Below, one piece after another: positions 25,760 to 35,124 of a stretch of 64,000 nucleotides of DNA. The stretch spans positions 27,374 through 91,373 of the forward strand of contig CAYLQY010000012.1 in NCBI GenBank assembly GCA_964386325.1, given 5' to 3'. The notes beneath the pieces were generated by a model. That model did no database searches. It had not been told where the DNA came from and worked only from the letters and a program-made list of their open reading frames with translations. The position numbers were made by a program, and so were the translations under genes. Within the stretch, counting starts at the first letter, position 1; every line of letters begins with the position of its first letter. The DNA comes from Anaerorhabdus sp964386325 (GTDB lineage Bacteria; Bacillota_I; Bacilli_A; Erysipelotrichales; Erysipelotrichaceae).

Positions 25760-27019
25760 ATGAAAGAACCTTTAGCATTCCGCTTACGTCCCCAACTTTT
25801 GGATGATGTTATCGGACAAGAACATTTAGTTGGAAAAGACAAAATACTTCGTCGTCTAGTTGAAGAACAACGTTTGTTTTCATTGATTTTCTTTGGTCCT
25901 CCAGGCACGGGAAAAACAACATTAGCCAAATGTCTTGCGAATGAATTAAAAATTCCTTATCGCATGTTTAACGCGGTCACTGGAAACAAAAAAGATCTTG
26001 ATGGGATTTTCCTAGAAGCAAAACTTGCACCTGGACTCGTACTTATTGTTGATGAAGTCCATCGTTTAAATAAAGATAAACAAGATTTACTACTTCCTCA
26101 TGTTGAAGATGGCACAATCATCTTATTAGGTGCTACTACATCAAATCCATACTTCGCTATTAATCCAGCCATTCGTAGTCGTTGTCAATTATTAGAAGTG
26201 AAACAACTATCCAATGAAGATTTAGCGATTGCCTTAAAACGTGCATTGATTCATCCCGATGGATTAAAAGATACTACCATTGATGATGAGGCAATTACGA
26301 TTATTACTCATCATGCTAATGGTGATGTTCGTTATGCCCTCAATATACTGGAGATTTGTGCCCTTGGCTCTACTGGACATATATCAAAAGAGACCGTAAT
26401 GCAATATTCTCAATTCCCAAACACTGGAATGTCGAGTGGTGATGATGGACATTATGATGCCGTAAGTGCTTTTCAAAAATCAATTCGTGGTAGTGATGTC
26501 GATGCTGCTTTATATTACTTAGCACGACTTATTCAAGCGGGTGATATGGACTCCATCGAAAGACGATTACTTGTGATTGCTTATGAAGATATTGGACTAG
26601 GAAATCCTGCTGCTGTAGCTCGTACTATCAACGCTATTGATGCCGCAAAAAGAGTTGGATTTCCTGAAGGAAGAATTCCCCTCAGTGTTGCGATTATTGA
26701 TTTATGTTTATCCCCAAAAAGTAAATCCGCATGTGAAGCAATTTCTGAAGCAATGGCAGAAGTTGAAAATCAAGCACTACCAGTACCAGAATTTTTACGC
26801 CTTACTCCAGTGGGATTAAAGGAAGAAGAAAAGTATGATTATGGTCGTTCTGATTTATGGCCACAAATACAATATTTGCCAAATGCTATCAAAAATAAAC
26901 ACTTTTATACACCAAATACAAATAGCAGCTATGAATCTCAATTAGCTAAAAATCTAGCAGAATTACGAAAAATCACAAAATTTTCCAAAATCTCTGATTT
27001 AAAGAAAAAAAGCCGATAA
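25760..27019 (+). CDS. rarA: Replication-associated recombination protein A (MgsA/RarA AAA+ ATPase)
   Basis: The 419-aa protein is a clamp-loader-like AAA+ ATPase. The Walker A motif GPPGTGKT lies at 46-53, Walker B DEVH at 98-101, and TSNPYFAINPAIRSRC is the sensor and arginine-finger segment. The C-terminal tetramerisation region follows (YEDIGLGNP, DLCLSPKSK). RarA acts at stalled replication forks. It has a TAGGAGG site and is co-transcribed with the SNF2 gene. Confidence 0.95.
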   Translation: MKEPLAFRLRPQLLDDVIGQEHLVGKDKILRRLVEEQRLFSLIFFGPPGTGKTTLAKCLANELKIPYRMFNAVTGNKKDLDGIFLEAKLAPGLVLIVDEVHRLNKDKQDLLLPHVEDGTIILLGATTSNPYFAINPAIRSRCQLLEVKQLSNEDLAIALKRALIHPDGLKDTTIDDEAITIITHHANGDVRYALNILEICALGSTGHISKETVMQYSQFPNTGMSSGDDGHYDAVSAFQKSIRGSDVDAALYYLARLIQAGDMDSIERRLLVIAYEDIGLGNPAAVARTINAIDAAKRVGFPEGRIPLSVAIIDLCLSPKSKSACEAISEAMAEVENQALPVPEFLRLTPVGLKEEEKYDYGRSDLWPQIQYLPNAIKNKHFYTPNTNSSYESQLAKNLAELRKITKFSKISDLKKKSR

Positions 27020-27035
27020 ATAAAGGCTTTTTTTA
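27005..27035 (+). terminator. Terminator of the SNF2-rarA operon
   Basis: AAAAAAAGCC pairs with GGCTTTTTTT across a 10-nt loop and overlaps the rarA stop codon. Confidence 0.85.
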
Positions 27036-27087
27036 TATTCGACTTTCTTTACTTTCATGTTTTTTAGACAAAATTGCTCACTTTTTT

Positions 27088-27117
27088 TTGACAAATTCTT
27101 TTTTTTAGGGTTAAAAT
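27088..27117 (+). promoter_or_regulatory. Promoter of the CAP-domain protein gene
   Basis: TTGACA (27088-27093) and TAAAAT (27112-27117) are 18 bp apart, 28 bp before ATG 27145. Confidence 0.6.
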
Positions 27118-27144
27118 GCTTGGGTGATTAAAAATGGAGGATTT

Positions 27145-28164
27145 ATGAAAGCTAAGAAGTTAGTACTCACAGTAGCCGCTTGTTTTCTAGCACTGTGTGG
27201 AATTCTTTCTGAAAACATTCAGGAAGTCCAGGCTGAAGAAACACTACCTTTACAACAAACTGTTTATGATGTAACTGTAGAAGTTAATTCAACTGATGCA
27301 TTTGATCAAATCAAGACATCGCTTTTACAAAGTGATCTACTTATCAGAGAAGGTATCGATCCAACTCTTGTAGATTTTCAAAATAGTGATTTCGTTCTTG
27401 GACAAATTGATACTACAAAAATTAGTAATCAAGATATCAATGTATTGATCAATATCAAACCCGTAAATGAGACAGCTCAATTACTTATCAAGTCAACTAT
27501 CACAACAAAGATTTCATTACATGTTGTTGATACGCAAGCACCTATCCTTGCACTGACAAAAGAAAGTGTTTATTCTCAATTAGGGACTGAATTCAATCCA
27601 TGGGATTATTTATCTTATGTGTTTGACAACTCTAATGAAAATGTATATGAAACATTAGAAATCCAAAATGGTGTTGATATCAACACTGAAGGCGACTATG
27701 TCGTACATTATATTGCGAAAGATAGCACAGGAAATCAAACTGCTTCGGCATTAAATGTCAAAGTAGGTAAAAGAATTGTCGTAAATGGTGGTGTTGCTTC
27801 GGGTGATTCAATTGAAGCAATGTTAACACTTATCAACAATGTTCGTGCTGATAACGGATTAAATCCACTTCAACTAGCAGATGCCGCAGGACAAACTGCA
27901 ATTGCAATTCGTGCTGCTGAATCTGAATATGATATTTCGCATAAAAGACCAGATGGGTCACATTATAAAACTGCTTTATCAGATCAAGGTGTAAGTTGGT
28001 GTCATTCACCACTAGAGATTTTAACTAGCTCAGGAAGTACTGTTGAAGCTAAATTAAATTGGTGGTTAAATTCACCAAATCATCGCGCCATTTTAATGCA
28101 ATCTAATTACGATACAATCGCAATTGGTTACAGTGGTAAAATGTGGGCAGCAATTGTCTATTAG
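27145..28164 (+). CDS. Secreted CAP-domain (SCP/PR-1-like) protein with Ig-like domain
   Basis: The 339-aa protein has a signal peptide with probable cleavage after VQA near residue 31. A middle region at about 110-215 looks like a bacterial Ig-like fold (VVDTQAPILAL, YVVHYIAKDSTGN). The C-terminal CAP domain (about 222-339) has LINNVRADNGLNPLQ, SHKRPDGS and WWLNSPNHRAILM. CAP proteins are extracellular and bind cell-wall or lipid ligands. Their bacterial roles vary. No LPxTG anchor is present. The GGAGG site supports ATG 27145. Confidence 0.88.
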   Translation: MKAKKLVLTVAACFLALCGILSENIQEVQAEETLPLQQTVYDVTVEVNSTDAFDQIKTSLLQSDLLIREGIDPTLVDFQNSDFVLGQIDTTKISNQDINVLINIKPVNETAQLLIKSTITTKISLHVVDTQAPILALTKESVYSQLGTEFNPWDYLSYVFDNSNENVYETLEIQNGVDINTEGDYVVHYIAKDSTGNQTASALNVKVGKRIVVNGGVASGDSIEAMLTLINNVRADNGLNPLQLADAAGQTAIAIRAAESEYDISHKRPDGSHYKTALSDQGVSWCHSPLEILTSSGSTVEAKLNWWLNSPNHRAILMQSNYDTIAIGYSGKMWAAIVY

Positions 28165-28195
28165 CTCTATCTTGTGATAGAGCTTTTATTTTTCA
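28163..28195 (+). terminator. Terminator of the CAP protein gene
   Basis: AGCTCTATC-TTGT-GATAGAGCT is followed by a T-rich run and overlaps the stop codon. Confidence 0.88.
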
Positions 28196-28220
28196 CAAAT
28201 GCATCAAAAAAGGCGAAAAT

Positions 28221-28652
28221 TTACTCATTTTCACCTAGATTTTCTAAAACTCTTCTTGTAAATGCCCTCACAGCCTCAATATCGCTTGAATTTGGACGTT
28301 TTCTTTTCAAAAACATAAATGAGCCATAACAGGTAAATCTCTCTGGAAAGACCTCTATTCCTTTTGCACGTAAACTGTTCACTAGGTACTCAGAATGGTC
28401 TTTTTTCGTTGCACTGGAAGAAAACAGCACGGCATATTTGATTTTATTGACAGGTAATTTATCAATATAATTAAACAAATTTTGGTTAGGTTTACCACCA
28501 TATATCCCCGTCCCTATAAACAAACATTCTGGATCATCCAGCACATGTGGATTACTCAAATTTATTGGATGAGTTCCACACTCTTTTGCAACCGCAATCG
28601 CAAGCTTTTCTGTATGCCCCGTTTTTGTCATATACACGACATTTGTCTTCAT
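28221..28652 (-). CDS. Flavodoxin family protein
   Basis: The 143-aa protein has the FMN phosphate loop TKTGHT at residues 9-14 and a second flavin-contact segment, GTGIYGGKPN, near 48-57. It is a small cytoplasmic electron carrier or flavodoxin-like oxidoreductase. The gene lies 2 bp downstream of the YvlD-like gene and is the last of that pair. The redox partner is unknown. Confidence 0.85.
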   Translation of the reverse strand: MKTNVVYMTKTGHTEKLAIAVAKECGTHPINLSNPHVLDDPECLFIGTGIYGGKPNQNLFNYIDKLPVNKIKYAVLFSSSATKKDHSEYLVNSLRAKGIEVFPERFTCYGSFMFLKRKRPNSSDIEAVRAFTRRVLENLGENE

Positions 28653-28654
28653 GA

Positions 28655-28999
28655 TTAATCCTTTCCTAATAACTGATTTAAAAAGCTATTAACAATACTC
28701 AACACAATCGCCGCAAGAACTGTAGTTGTAAAACTATCAATTGATGCACCACTTACAAAACTAAACGCAAGTTGTAATACAAGACCATTAATGATCAACG
28801 CAAACAACCCAAACGTTAAGATTGTAACCGGAAACGTAAATATCTTTAATAAAGGTTTAATTGTAATATTCAATAAAGATAACGCAATTGTAAGAACTAA
28901 TAATGCTTCCCCAGATTCAATATGAACCCCTGAAAACAAATAATTAATCACCCATAATGATATTGCATTGACAGCTAAAGTAAGTATAATTCTCTTCAT
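28655..28999 (-). CDS. YvlD-like / phage-holin-4 family membrane protein
   Basis: The 114-aa protein has four hydrophobic helices and the family pattern NITIKPLLKIFTFPVTILTFG, shown here in parts as NITIKPLLK and TFPVTILTFG. Despite the family name it is not a phage lysis protein. Homologues such as YvlD are chromosomal membrane proteins, sometimes linked to envelope stress. I chose ATG 28999 for its GGAG site. An in-frame extension to 29035 lacks one. Confidence 0.82.
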   Translation of the reverse strand: MKRIILTLAVNAISLWVINYLFSGVHIESGEALLVLTIALSLLNITIKPLLKIFTFPVTILTFGLFALIINGLVLQLAFSFVSGASIDSFTTTVLAAIVLSIVNSFLNQLLGKD

Positions 29000-29053
29000 A
29001 CTAACCATCTCCATTCTAGGAATATATTTTAGCACAATTCACTTATCTTCTAA

Positions 29054-29085
29054 AGAAAAATGATGACCCTTAGAATCATCATTTT
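29054..29085 (-). terminator. Terminator of the major pilin gene
   Basis: AAAATGATGA and TCATCATTTT (29057-29085) form a 10-bp stem, with T residues on the minus strand. It lies 45 bp past the pilin stop and insulates the YvlD-like gene. Confidence 0.75.
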
Positions 29086-29129
29086 CAAGTTTATTATAAT
29101 ATTTCTATTATTTGAGCTTCTATTAACTT

Positions 29130-29477
29130 TTAAGCTCCTGGTGCTTGTGTTGCTGCTTTAGGATCATAAGTATATGTTTTCCCATTACCAGTCCATTTTG
29201 CACCTTGTGTTGGATCTGTTCCATCCGTAGAACCATCAGCCCATACACAATTAGCAATAGCTTCAACTTTAACATCTTTTAAACTTGCTTCTTTACTAGC
29301 TTTTTGAAGCATTAAGTTAGAATAACAAGATCTAGCATTAGCTGCTCCAACTGAATCCTTAGAAGCTTGGATATACCCTGTGATTTGTGGAACTAATAAT
29401 AATGCTAATACTGCTAAGATTGCAATAACTACGATTAGTTCTATTAATGTGAACCCTTTTTTATTAATTTTTTTCAT
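29130..29477 (-). CDS. Type IV major pilin precursor (prepilin)
   Basis: The 115-aa protein has a short basic leader, the prepilin site KKGFTLIELIVV with Glu at mature position 5, and a hydrophobic helix to about residue 38. Two cysteines in the globular part (Cys46 and Cys62) could form a disulfide. The tail is rich in Gly, Thr and Asp. It follows pilT and has its own consensus promoter and terminator. This fits a major subunit made in bulk. Confidence 0.9.
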   Translation of the reverse strand: MKKINKKGFTLIELIVVIAILAVLALLLVPQITGYIQASKDSVGAANARSCYSNLMLQKASKEASLKDVKVEAIANCVWADGSTDGTDPTQGAKWTGNGKTYTYDPKAATQAPGA

Positions 29478-29501
29478 TTTATCTCTCCCTTTTGTAACTC
29501 C

Positions 29502-29530
29502 ATTATACTTTTGTTTGAAATGCTTTTCAA
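29502..29530 (-). promoter_or_regulatory. Strong promoter of the major pilin gene
   Basis: On the minus strand TTGAAA (29525-29530) and a perfect TATAAT (29502-29507) are 17 bp apart, 25 bp before the pilin ATG. This permits pilin synthesis independent of pilB-pilT. Confidence 0.75.
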
Positions 29531-29566
29531 TACTTTGTTTTAATAACGGTTATATGTGGTTATGGG

Positions 29567-30625
29567 CTAAATAATTGAGTTAATTAGCCTTCTTAATAAT
29601 TGTGGATCACTACAGTGTTCCATGGCAACATCCACCGATATCTTATTTTCTCGTACTAGTTTAGCAAGTGCAAATTCAATGGTTTGCATACCTTCTGCTG
29701 GATGTGTTTGCATAACGCTTGTGATATGGTAGGTTTTGCCTTCACGAATCATATTGCTGACTGCTTCATTTGCCACAACGATTTCAAGTGCTGCACAACG
29801 TGAGCGATTATCAACTTGTGGTAATAGATGTTGTGCAACTACCGCTTTCAAACAAACTGATAATTGTAAGCGGACTTGTGATTGTTGATTTGGTGGGAAT
29901 ACGTCAATAATACGGTCAATTGTTTGCGCTACATTTGTTGTGTGTAATGTTGATAAAACCAAGTGACCAGTTTCTGCTGCTGTTAAGGCAAGTGATATGG
30001 TTTCAAAGTCACGCATTTCTCCTACCAGAATAACATCTGGGTCTTCACGCAAAGCTGAGCGAAGGGCATGGGCAAAACTATAACTGTCTGAACCAATTTC
30101 TCTTTGGTTAATCATTGATTGTTTATGGTGATGAACATATTCAATTGGTTCTTCTAGTGTAAGGATATGACATCGCTTGTTTCTATTAATCACATCAATC
30201 ATTGCAGCAAGTGTTGTTGATTTCCCAGAACCCGTTGGACCAGTAACCAAAATTAATCCACGTTGTAGCATTGCAAGCTTACCAAGAATCTCTGGTAAGT
30301 TAAGTTGTTCGAGTGTTGGAATTGTAGAATTCAACAAACGCATCGCTATTGCGAAATTACCCTTTTGGCGATAAACGTTAACACGATTTCTAAAGCCATC
30401 TTCCGATACATAGGTAAAGTCTAAATCATCCCCGGTCATCAACTTATTTAATTGGGAATTTGAAATCATTGATTTTACGAACATTTCCACTTCGCTTTGT
30501 GATAGTGGAATATCAGTAATTGGGCGAATATTACCAGTAATACGTAACATCGGTGGTAATCCTACTGTGATGTGTAAGTCTGATGCATTATTATCTCTTG
30601 CAATCCTTAGATATTGCTCAATCAT
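29567..30625 (-). CDS. pilT: PilT-type pilus retraction ATPase
   Basis: The 352-aa protein has Walker A GPTGSGKST (129-137), the Asp box EEPIEYVHHHK, Walker B DPDVILVGEM and the C-terminal TxxHTTNV region. PilT depolymerises pilin into the membrane and pulls the pilus in, which drives twitching motility. Gram-positive loci with PilT are expected to make dynamic pili. It follows pilB after 12 bp with an AGGAGA site. Confidence 0.93.
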   Translation of the reverse strand: MIEQYLRIARDNNASDLHITVGLPPMLRITGNIRPITDIPLSQSEVEMFVKSMISNSQLNKLMTGDDLDFTYVSEDGFRNRVNVYRQKGNFAIAMRLLNSTIPTLEQLNLPEILGKLAMLQRGLILVTGPTGSGKSTTLAAMIDVINRNKRCHILTLEEPIEYVHHHKQSMINQREIGSDSYSFAHALRSALREDPDVILVGEMRDFETISLALTAAETGHLVLSTLHTTNVAQTIDRIIDVFPPNQQSQVRLQLSVCLKAVVAQHLLPQVDNRSRCAALEIVVANEAVSNMIREGKTYHITSVMQTHPAEGMQTIEFALAKLVRENKISVDVAMEHCSDPQLLRRLINSII

Positions 30626-30637
30626 ACTTTTCTTCTC

Positions 30638-32323
30638 CTATTCAATTGAATATAAAATCTTCAATGCTTCTTCAACACTTGTCGTTCCTTCTTTTACAAG
30701 AGCTACAACTTCTTCACGCATTGTAATAATATCTTTTTTCTTAGCGTATTCACGCATTGCTTTTACATCTGTTCCATTGTCAACAATGATTCGTTTTATT
30801 TCAGGTGTTACTCTAAATATTTCATTAACTGCAATACGTCCACGATATCCTGTATTTCCACATAGTGGACAACCTTCTCCAACATAAACTTTTTCAAGTG
30901 TTGGGTCACCTAAGAACTCTCTTGCATTATCGCTAATGCGCATTTCTTTTTTACAGTGTGGGCAAACACGTTTTACTAATCGTTGAGCAATTACCCCACG
31001 TAATGAGTCGGCAAGTAAGTATGGTTCAACTCCCATATCAACTAAACGTGCAATTGATGAGAATGAATCATTTGTATGGAGTGTTGAAATTACTAAGTGT
31101 CCTGTGATTGATGCACGGACTGCAATTTCTGCTGTCTCCGCATCACGAATTTCTCCAATCATAATGATATCTGGATCTTGTCGTAAAATTGAACGCAACC
31201 CTGAAGCGAATGTTAAACCTGCTTTTGTATTTACTTGTACTTGGTTAACACCATCAATACGTTTTTCAACAGGATCTTCTACTGTAACTATATTTAACTT
31301 CGGATTTATAATTTCTTTTAGCATCGAATACAATGTTGTTGTCTTACCAGAACCGGTAGGACCAGTTGCGAGTATAATTCCATTTGAATATCTTAACATT
31401 GAACGAATTGTATTAATACTTCTTTCAGAGAATCCCATATCTTCAAAGTTATAGCTAACATCTTGGTTTGTTCCCAAAAGACGCATAACAATCTTTTCTC
31501 CATAAATTGTAGGTAGCGAAGATACACGCATATCAATTTCAGTAATACCATGTTGGAATTTAAATCTTCCATCTAGTGGCACACGTTTTTCAGCAATGTT
31601 CATTCCTGCCATAATTTTTATACGAGTTGTTAATAATGGATGAATATTGTTTTGTAGTTCCATATTCACACGCAAGTCACCATCTATTCTAAATCTTACA
31701 AGAACTTTTCCTTCTTCTGGTTCAATATGAATATCACTGGCATTACTTTGAATGGCATCACTAACAATATTATTTAATAATTTTACAACAGGTGCTGCGT
31801 CAATGCGTTCAAGCATTTCTGCATTTTCGCCTTCATCTACTTGAATTGTATTTTCTTGATGAAGCACATTGATTGCATCACTTGCTTTTAAGCGTGTAAA
31901 GATTTTATCTTGTGCAACTTCAATTTCTTTTTTGCTTGAGATGACACACTCAACATGCATACCTGTAGCTACACGAATATCTTCAATACTATAGAAATCC
32001 AAAGGATCTGCGGTTGCTACAAATAAAACACCTTCACGTACATAAAGTGGTAATACTTTTGATTTCATCAATAAGTCTTCTGGTATTAAATTAATCGCAT
32101 CTGTCTCAACACTGAAAACTGGGTTTTCAATATAAGGAACATTTAATTTCTTACTTAATAGTTTCAACACATCTTTTTCTTTGACATAACCAAGGTTAAC
32201 TAAAACATCTCCTAGACGTTTACCTGGTTGCATCTTTTGTTTCGCAAGAGCGTCATTAAGCTGATCCATAGTAATGTAATTATTACTTAATAACAACTGC
32301 CCTATAGGTATATTTTTTTCCAT
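30638..32323 (-). CDS. pilB: PilB/GspE-type pilus assembly ATPase
   Basis: The 561-aa protein begins with an MshEN-type domain (GQLLLSNNYITMDQLNDAL). The ATPase core has Walker A GPTGSGKTT near 321-329 and Walker B DPDIIMIGEI. Four zinc-binding cysteines, CPHC near 455 and CPLC near 485, are typical of the assembly ATPase and absent in PilT. PilB powers pilin polymerisation from the cytoplasm. It is divergent from pilD and shares a 70-bp promoter gap. Confidence 0.94.
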   Translation of the reverse strand: MEKNIPIGQLLLSNNYITMDQLNDALAKQKMQPGKRLGDVLVNLGYVKEKDVLKLLSKKLNVPYIENPVFSVETDAINLIPEDLLMKSKVLPLYVREGVLFVATADPLDFYSIEDIRVATGMHVECVISSKKEIEVAQDKIFTRLKASDAINVLHQENTIQVDEGENAEMLERIDAAPVVKLLNNIVSDAIQSNASDIHIEPEEGKVLVRFRIDGDLRVNMELQNNIHPLLTTRIKIMAGMNIAEKRVPLDGRFKFQHGITEIDMRVSSLPTIYGEKIVMRLLGTNQDVSYNFEDMGFSERSINTIRSMLRYSNGIILATGPTGSGKTTTLYSMLKEIINPKLNIVTVEDPVEKRIDGVNQVQVNTKAGLTFASGLRSILRQDPDIIMIGEIRDAETAEIAVRASITGHLVISTLHTNDSFSSIARLVDMGVEPYLLADSLRGVIAQRLVKRVCPHCKKEMRISDNAREFLGDPTLEKVYVGEGCPLCGNTGYRGRIAVNEIFRVTPEIKRIIVDNGTDVKAMREYAKKKDIITMREEVVALVKEGTTSVEEALKILYSIE

Positions 32324-32393
32324 AGCTCTCTCCTTTTGGTTTTTTTTATGGTAAACTTACTAATAGAATAAAGAAAGAAATTGAGGTCTCTTT

Positions 32394-33140
32394 ATGCTAT
32401 TAGTAATACTCATCACTTTTATTTTTGGATGTATCATTGGTTCCTTTTTAAATGTTTGTATCTATCGCTATCAATCACATGAATCTATCGCCAAGGGACG
32501 CTCACACTGTCAAAATTGTGACCATACTCTTTCATGGTATGAATTGATTCCACTATTTAGTTGGATATTCCTTAAAGGTAAGTGCAAAAGTTGTAAACAA
32601 CCGATTTCCATTCGTTATCCACTTGTTGAATGTTTAACTGGATTCATATACGTTGGTGTTTTTCTAACCTTTGGATTTACGCTTGATACTTTAGTCTATC
32701 TACTCTTTGTTTCCATTCTAATCATGGCTGGTTTTGTCGATTACGATTCCATGATTATTCCCGATCGTACCCACATCATTTGCATACTATGTGGAGTCTT
32801 ACTTCTTATTTTACATCCAGATCAACTTACAAACAAATTGATTGGTCTTGTGATTGTAAGTGTTCCTTTATTTCTAATCGCTTACTTCACCAAGGGTATG
32901 GGCTATGGCGATGTAAAATTAATGGCTTCTTGTGGATTTGTATTAGGTTGGCAAAATATTTTATTCGCATTTCTATTTGGTTCAGTTATCGCAAGTATCT
33001 ATGGTATCATTACTTCAAGAATCAACAATACTTCATTGAAGAGTGAAATGCCTTTTGGACCTCATTTAGTCATATCAATTCTATTTTGTTTATTTTTTGG
33101 AAATCAATTAATAACTTGGTATATTACAAGCTTCTTCTAA
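32394..33140 (+). CDS. pilD: Prepilin peptidase / N-methyltransferase (A24 family)
   Basis: The 248-aa membrane enzyme has the N-terminal GSFLNVCIYR segment, two zinc CxxC pairs (CQNC and CKSC) in the cytoplasmic loop, and the catalytic aspartates in FVDYDSMIIPD and GYGDVKLM. It cleaves the leader after Gly and methylates the new N-terminus of the prepilins encoded here. It is the only plus-strand gene in the pilus locus. Its stop overlaps the stop of the minor prepilin gene. Confidence 0.95.
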   Translation: MLLVILITFIFGCIIGSFLNVCIYRYQSHESIAKGRSHCQNCDHTLSWYELIPLFSWIFLKGKCKSCKQPISIRYPLVECLTGFIYVGVFLTFGFTLDTLVYLLFVSILIMAGFVDYDSMIIPDRTHIICILCGVLLLILHPDQLTNKLIGLVIVSVPLFLIAYFTKGMGYGDVKLMASCGFVLGWQNILFAFLFGSVIASIYGIITSRINNTSLKSEMPFGPHLVISILFCLFFGNQLITWYITSFF

Positions 33141-33158
33141 TCAGGAGAAGCTTCTTTT
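33128..33158. terminator. Terminator between pilD and the minor prepilin gene
   Basis: AAGCTTCT (33128-33135) pairs with AGAAGCTT (33146-33153) and is followed by T-rich sequence. It lies over the overlapping stop codons of two converging genes. Confidence 0.6.
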
Positions 33159-33616
33159 CTTATACATAATATTCCTGTTCCACCTGGTCCGATTATATTG
33201 TCTTCTTTGTAAGGTTCAATCGCTGAAGTAATTGAATAACCATTAATATTTATAGTGACATCAATGTTATTATCATTCGCATTAAAATACAGAGATATTT
33301 CTTTTACGCCAGAATAATAATTTTGTGGTAATCCGTTATCAACATTTTTAAATATAATTGATTTAGATTCCTGGCTTGCAAATATTGTTGCATCACATCC
33401 ATTGCCATCATCTGGTCCTACATAGCCTTTGGCATCTCTAATTGCATTCTTTATTACAACCATAGATGTATTCGCAATATCCTTGTTTTGGCTCATCGTT
33501 TTTTGAACACCATAGTTTACAAAGATTGGGGAGAAACTAGTCGCCACGAAAACCATTATAATTCCTATAATGGCGATGGTTACAATTAATTCAACTAGTG
33601 TCATCCCTTTTTTCAT
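33137..33616 (-). CDS. Minor prepilin (pseudopilin-like)
   Basis: The 159-aa protein begins KKGMTLVELIVTIAIIG, a class III prepilin signal with Glu at mature position 5. The methylated residue would be Met rather than Phe, a tolerated variant. The globular part includes two cysteines (GCDATI and ILCIRK). It is the last gene of the pilC-pilMN-pilO-pilX operon and has an AAGGAG site. Small size and position suggest an initiating minor pilin. Confidence 0.88.
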   Translation of the reverse strand: MKKGMTLVELIVTIAIIGIIMVFVATSFSPIFVNYGVQKTMSQNKDIANTSMVVIKNAIRDAKGYVGPDDGNGCDATIFASQESKSIIFKNVDNGLPQNYYSGVKEISLYFNANDNNIDVTININGYSITSAIEPYKEDNIIGPGGTGILCIRKEASPD

Positions 33617-33618
33617 TT

Positions 33619-33912
33619 TTACTCCTTCACTCTAAACATTCTGTATTTTACTGAGCCTTCACTTTCAAACACTTCTGTTTCAACCGCAAATGTTACTCCA
33701 TTAAAACTCAGATTCCCGATTCCTCTATTAAGTGAATAAACATTCCCTCTTGTCATATTTGATGATGCCGCAATACTATTTTTATTTATTTTCATATTCG
33801 TTTGATTAATAGTCAGAGCTTGTACAAATAGCGTAATAAATAATACCGAGATAATCGCAAGTATCGCAACTGACACAATAACCTCTACTAAAGTAAAGCC
33901 TTTTTTAATCAT
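33619..33912 (-). CDS. Minor prepilin (PilV/PilW-like)
   Basis: The 97-aa protein begins MIKKGFTLVEVIVSVAILA, a standard prepilin signal. I chose ATG 33912, which overlaps the end of the PilX-like gene by 8 bp (ATGATTAA). A TTG at 33924 lies closer to a GGAGG site and could be used instead, adding four residues. The short globular domain has no cysteine. It is expected to join the pilus tip complex. Confidence 0.85.
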   Translation of the reverse strand: MIKKGFTLVEVIVSVAILAIISVLFITLFVQALTINQTNMKINKNSIAASSNMTRGNVYSLNRGIGNLSFNGVTFAVETEVFESEGSVKYRMFRVKE

Positions 33913-35119
33913 ATGTTTTCGCAAAAGTCATTGAGCCTCCTCCCCCACCCATTTCAAGTCCTAGCTCTGTAAAGAGTGCTAGTAATGAGTCTGATGGTTG
34001 AACACCATATATATTTGTAAATGTGTTTTGGAATAGATTTGCTGAATATATTCCGCCATATATCGTTGTTACTTTTTGGGATGCACCAACAATTACAGCT
34101 AGATCACTAGATTTTGCCCCATAAGGATTCACAATCCATGTATATGTATCCATCTGCGCTTTATCCGCTGTAAATTCTTGTTTGCATTTCTCTGTAGCTA
34201 AAAGCAAGAAATTATCGGCATCTTTTAAACTAGTACCTAAACTAGAATCATTAAACGTAATATGCTTTGTAAGAATAATTACAGAGTACTTTGAGTTTGA
34301 ATCTTTTAAAGTAAACTTTGAATCATTCACATTGACAACAGATGTCATGTCTATGATGATATCCGATTTTGTATTATCAATTTCTAACGAAAGCCTATCT
34401 AAATGATCTTTTGTATAGTAACAATTTTTATCAATTACTCCGTTGGTTGTTGGACATCTACTATCTTCAGCTTGTAGTTTTAATTCATTTATTTTAGTTT
34501 TATATTTTTGTTCATTTGGTGTCTTCTCATATTTCATATATTTATTATCATCTTTAAAACTCGCTGACGCCCCTTTTTCACAATCACTACTCACTGCTTC
34601 TTGGGTGCCAAATTGGCAATATAGAGAACTACCTAGTTTTAGATAACCTATACCATCTTCATACTGGTCAACATTAACAGGGAATTCTAATCCGCCTTCA
34701 ATAATAGTCAAATAACCAACTACTGAACGCGACAATCCATTGATTGTTGCAGTTGAATCAACTTGTAGTTTTTTACATGCAGATATATCCGTTTCAGCCT
34801 CTTCGAGTTTACAACTTATTTTAATATCAACCACACCCATCTTCTGACTTGTTAAATCTAGTCTAGTGGTTGGGGTTTGCCCAGCTCGAACCATGCCTGC
34901 TACTAGTGCTCCGTTGGTTGGATCTTCTTCAAAGCTTGATAGTGTTGTTTCAAGACCACTCAACGCACTTTGATAGGCTTGTTCGCTGTTTATTTCCATT
35001 GTTGTCATTTTAGTGTTGTGATTGGTGATTGCTAGTAATCCTGCTCCAAGTATTGTAAGGACAGCAAAAATTAGAATGACATAAACAAGAACGACACCTT
35101 TTTTGCTTTCCTTTTTCAT
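33905..35119 (-). CDS. PilX-like pilus assembly protein
   Basis: The 404-aa protein begins KKESKKGVVLVYVILIFAV, a hydrophobic N-terminal helix as in PilX-type pilins but without the Phe-Thr-Leu-x-Glu signal. The large extracytoplasmic domain has several Cys residues (for example CKLEEAE, CQFGTQ) and no close match I recognise. The ATG at 35119 has a GGAG site and lies 5 bp after pilO. Because of its size and position it may sit at the pilus tip as an adhesin. This is inferred. Confidence 0.7.
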   Translation of the reverse strand: MKKESKKGVVLVYVILIFAVLTILGAGLLAITNHNTKMTTMEINSEQAYQSALSGLETTLSSFEEDPTNGALVAGMVRAGQTPTTRLDLTSQKMGVVDIKISCKLEEAETDISACKKLQVDSTATINGLSRSVVGYLTIIEGGLEFPVNVDQYEDGIGYLKLGSSLYCQFGTQEAVSSDCEKGASASFKDDNKYMKYEKTPNEQKYKTKINELKLQAEDSRCPTTNGVIDKNCYYTKDHLDRLSLEIDNTKSDIIIDMTSVVNVNDSKFTLKDSNSKYSVIILTKHITFNDSSLGTSLKDADNFLLLATEKCKQEFTADKAQMDTYTWIVNPYGAKSSDLAVIVGASQKVTTIYGGIYSANLFQNTFTNIYGVQPSDSLLALFTELGLEMGGGGGSMTFAKTYD

Positions 35120-35124
35120 ACTTC

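Noticed and set aside
28655..28999. Prophage remnant indicated by a phage-holin family match
   Set aside because: YvlD-like proteins are normal chromosomal membrane proteins and no other phage gene is near.
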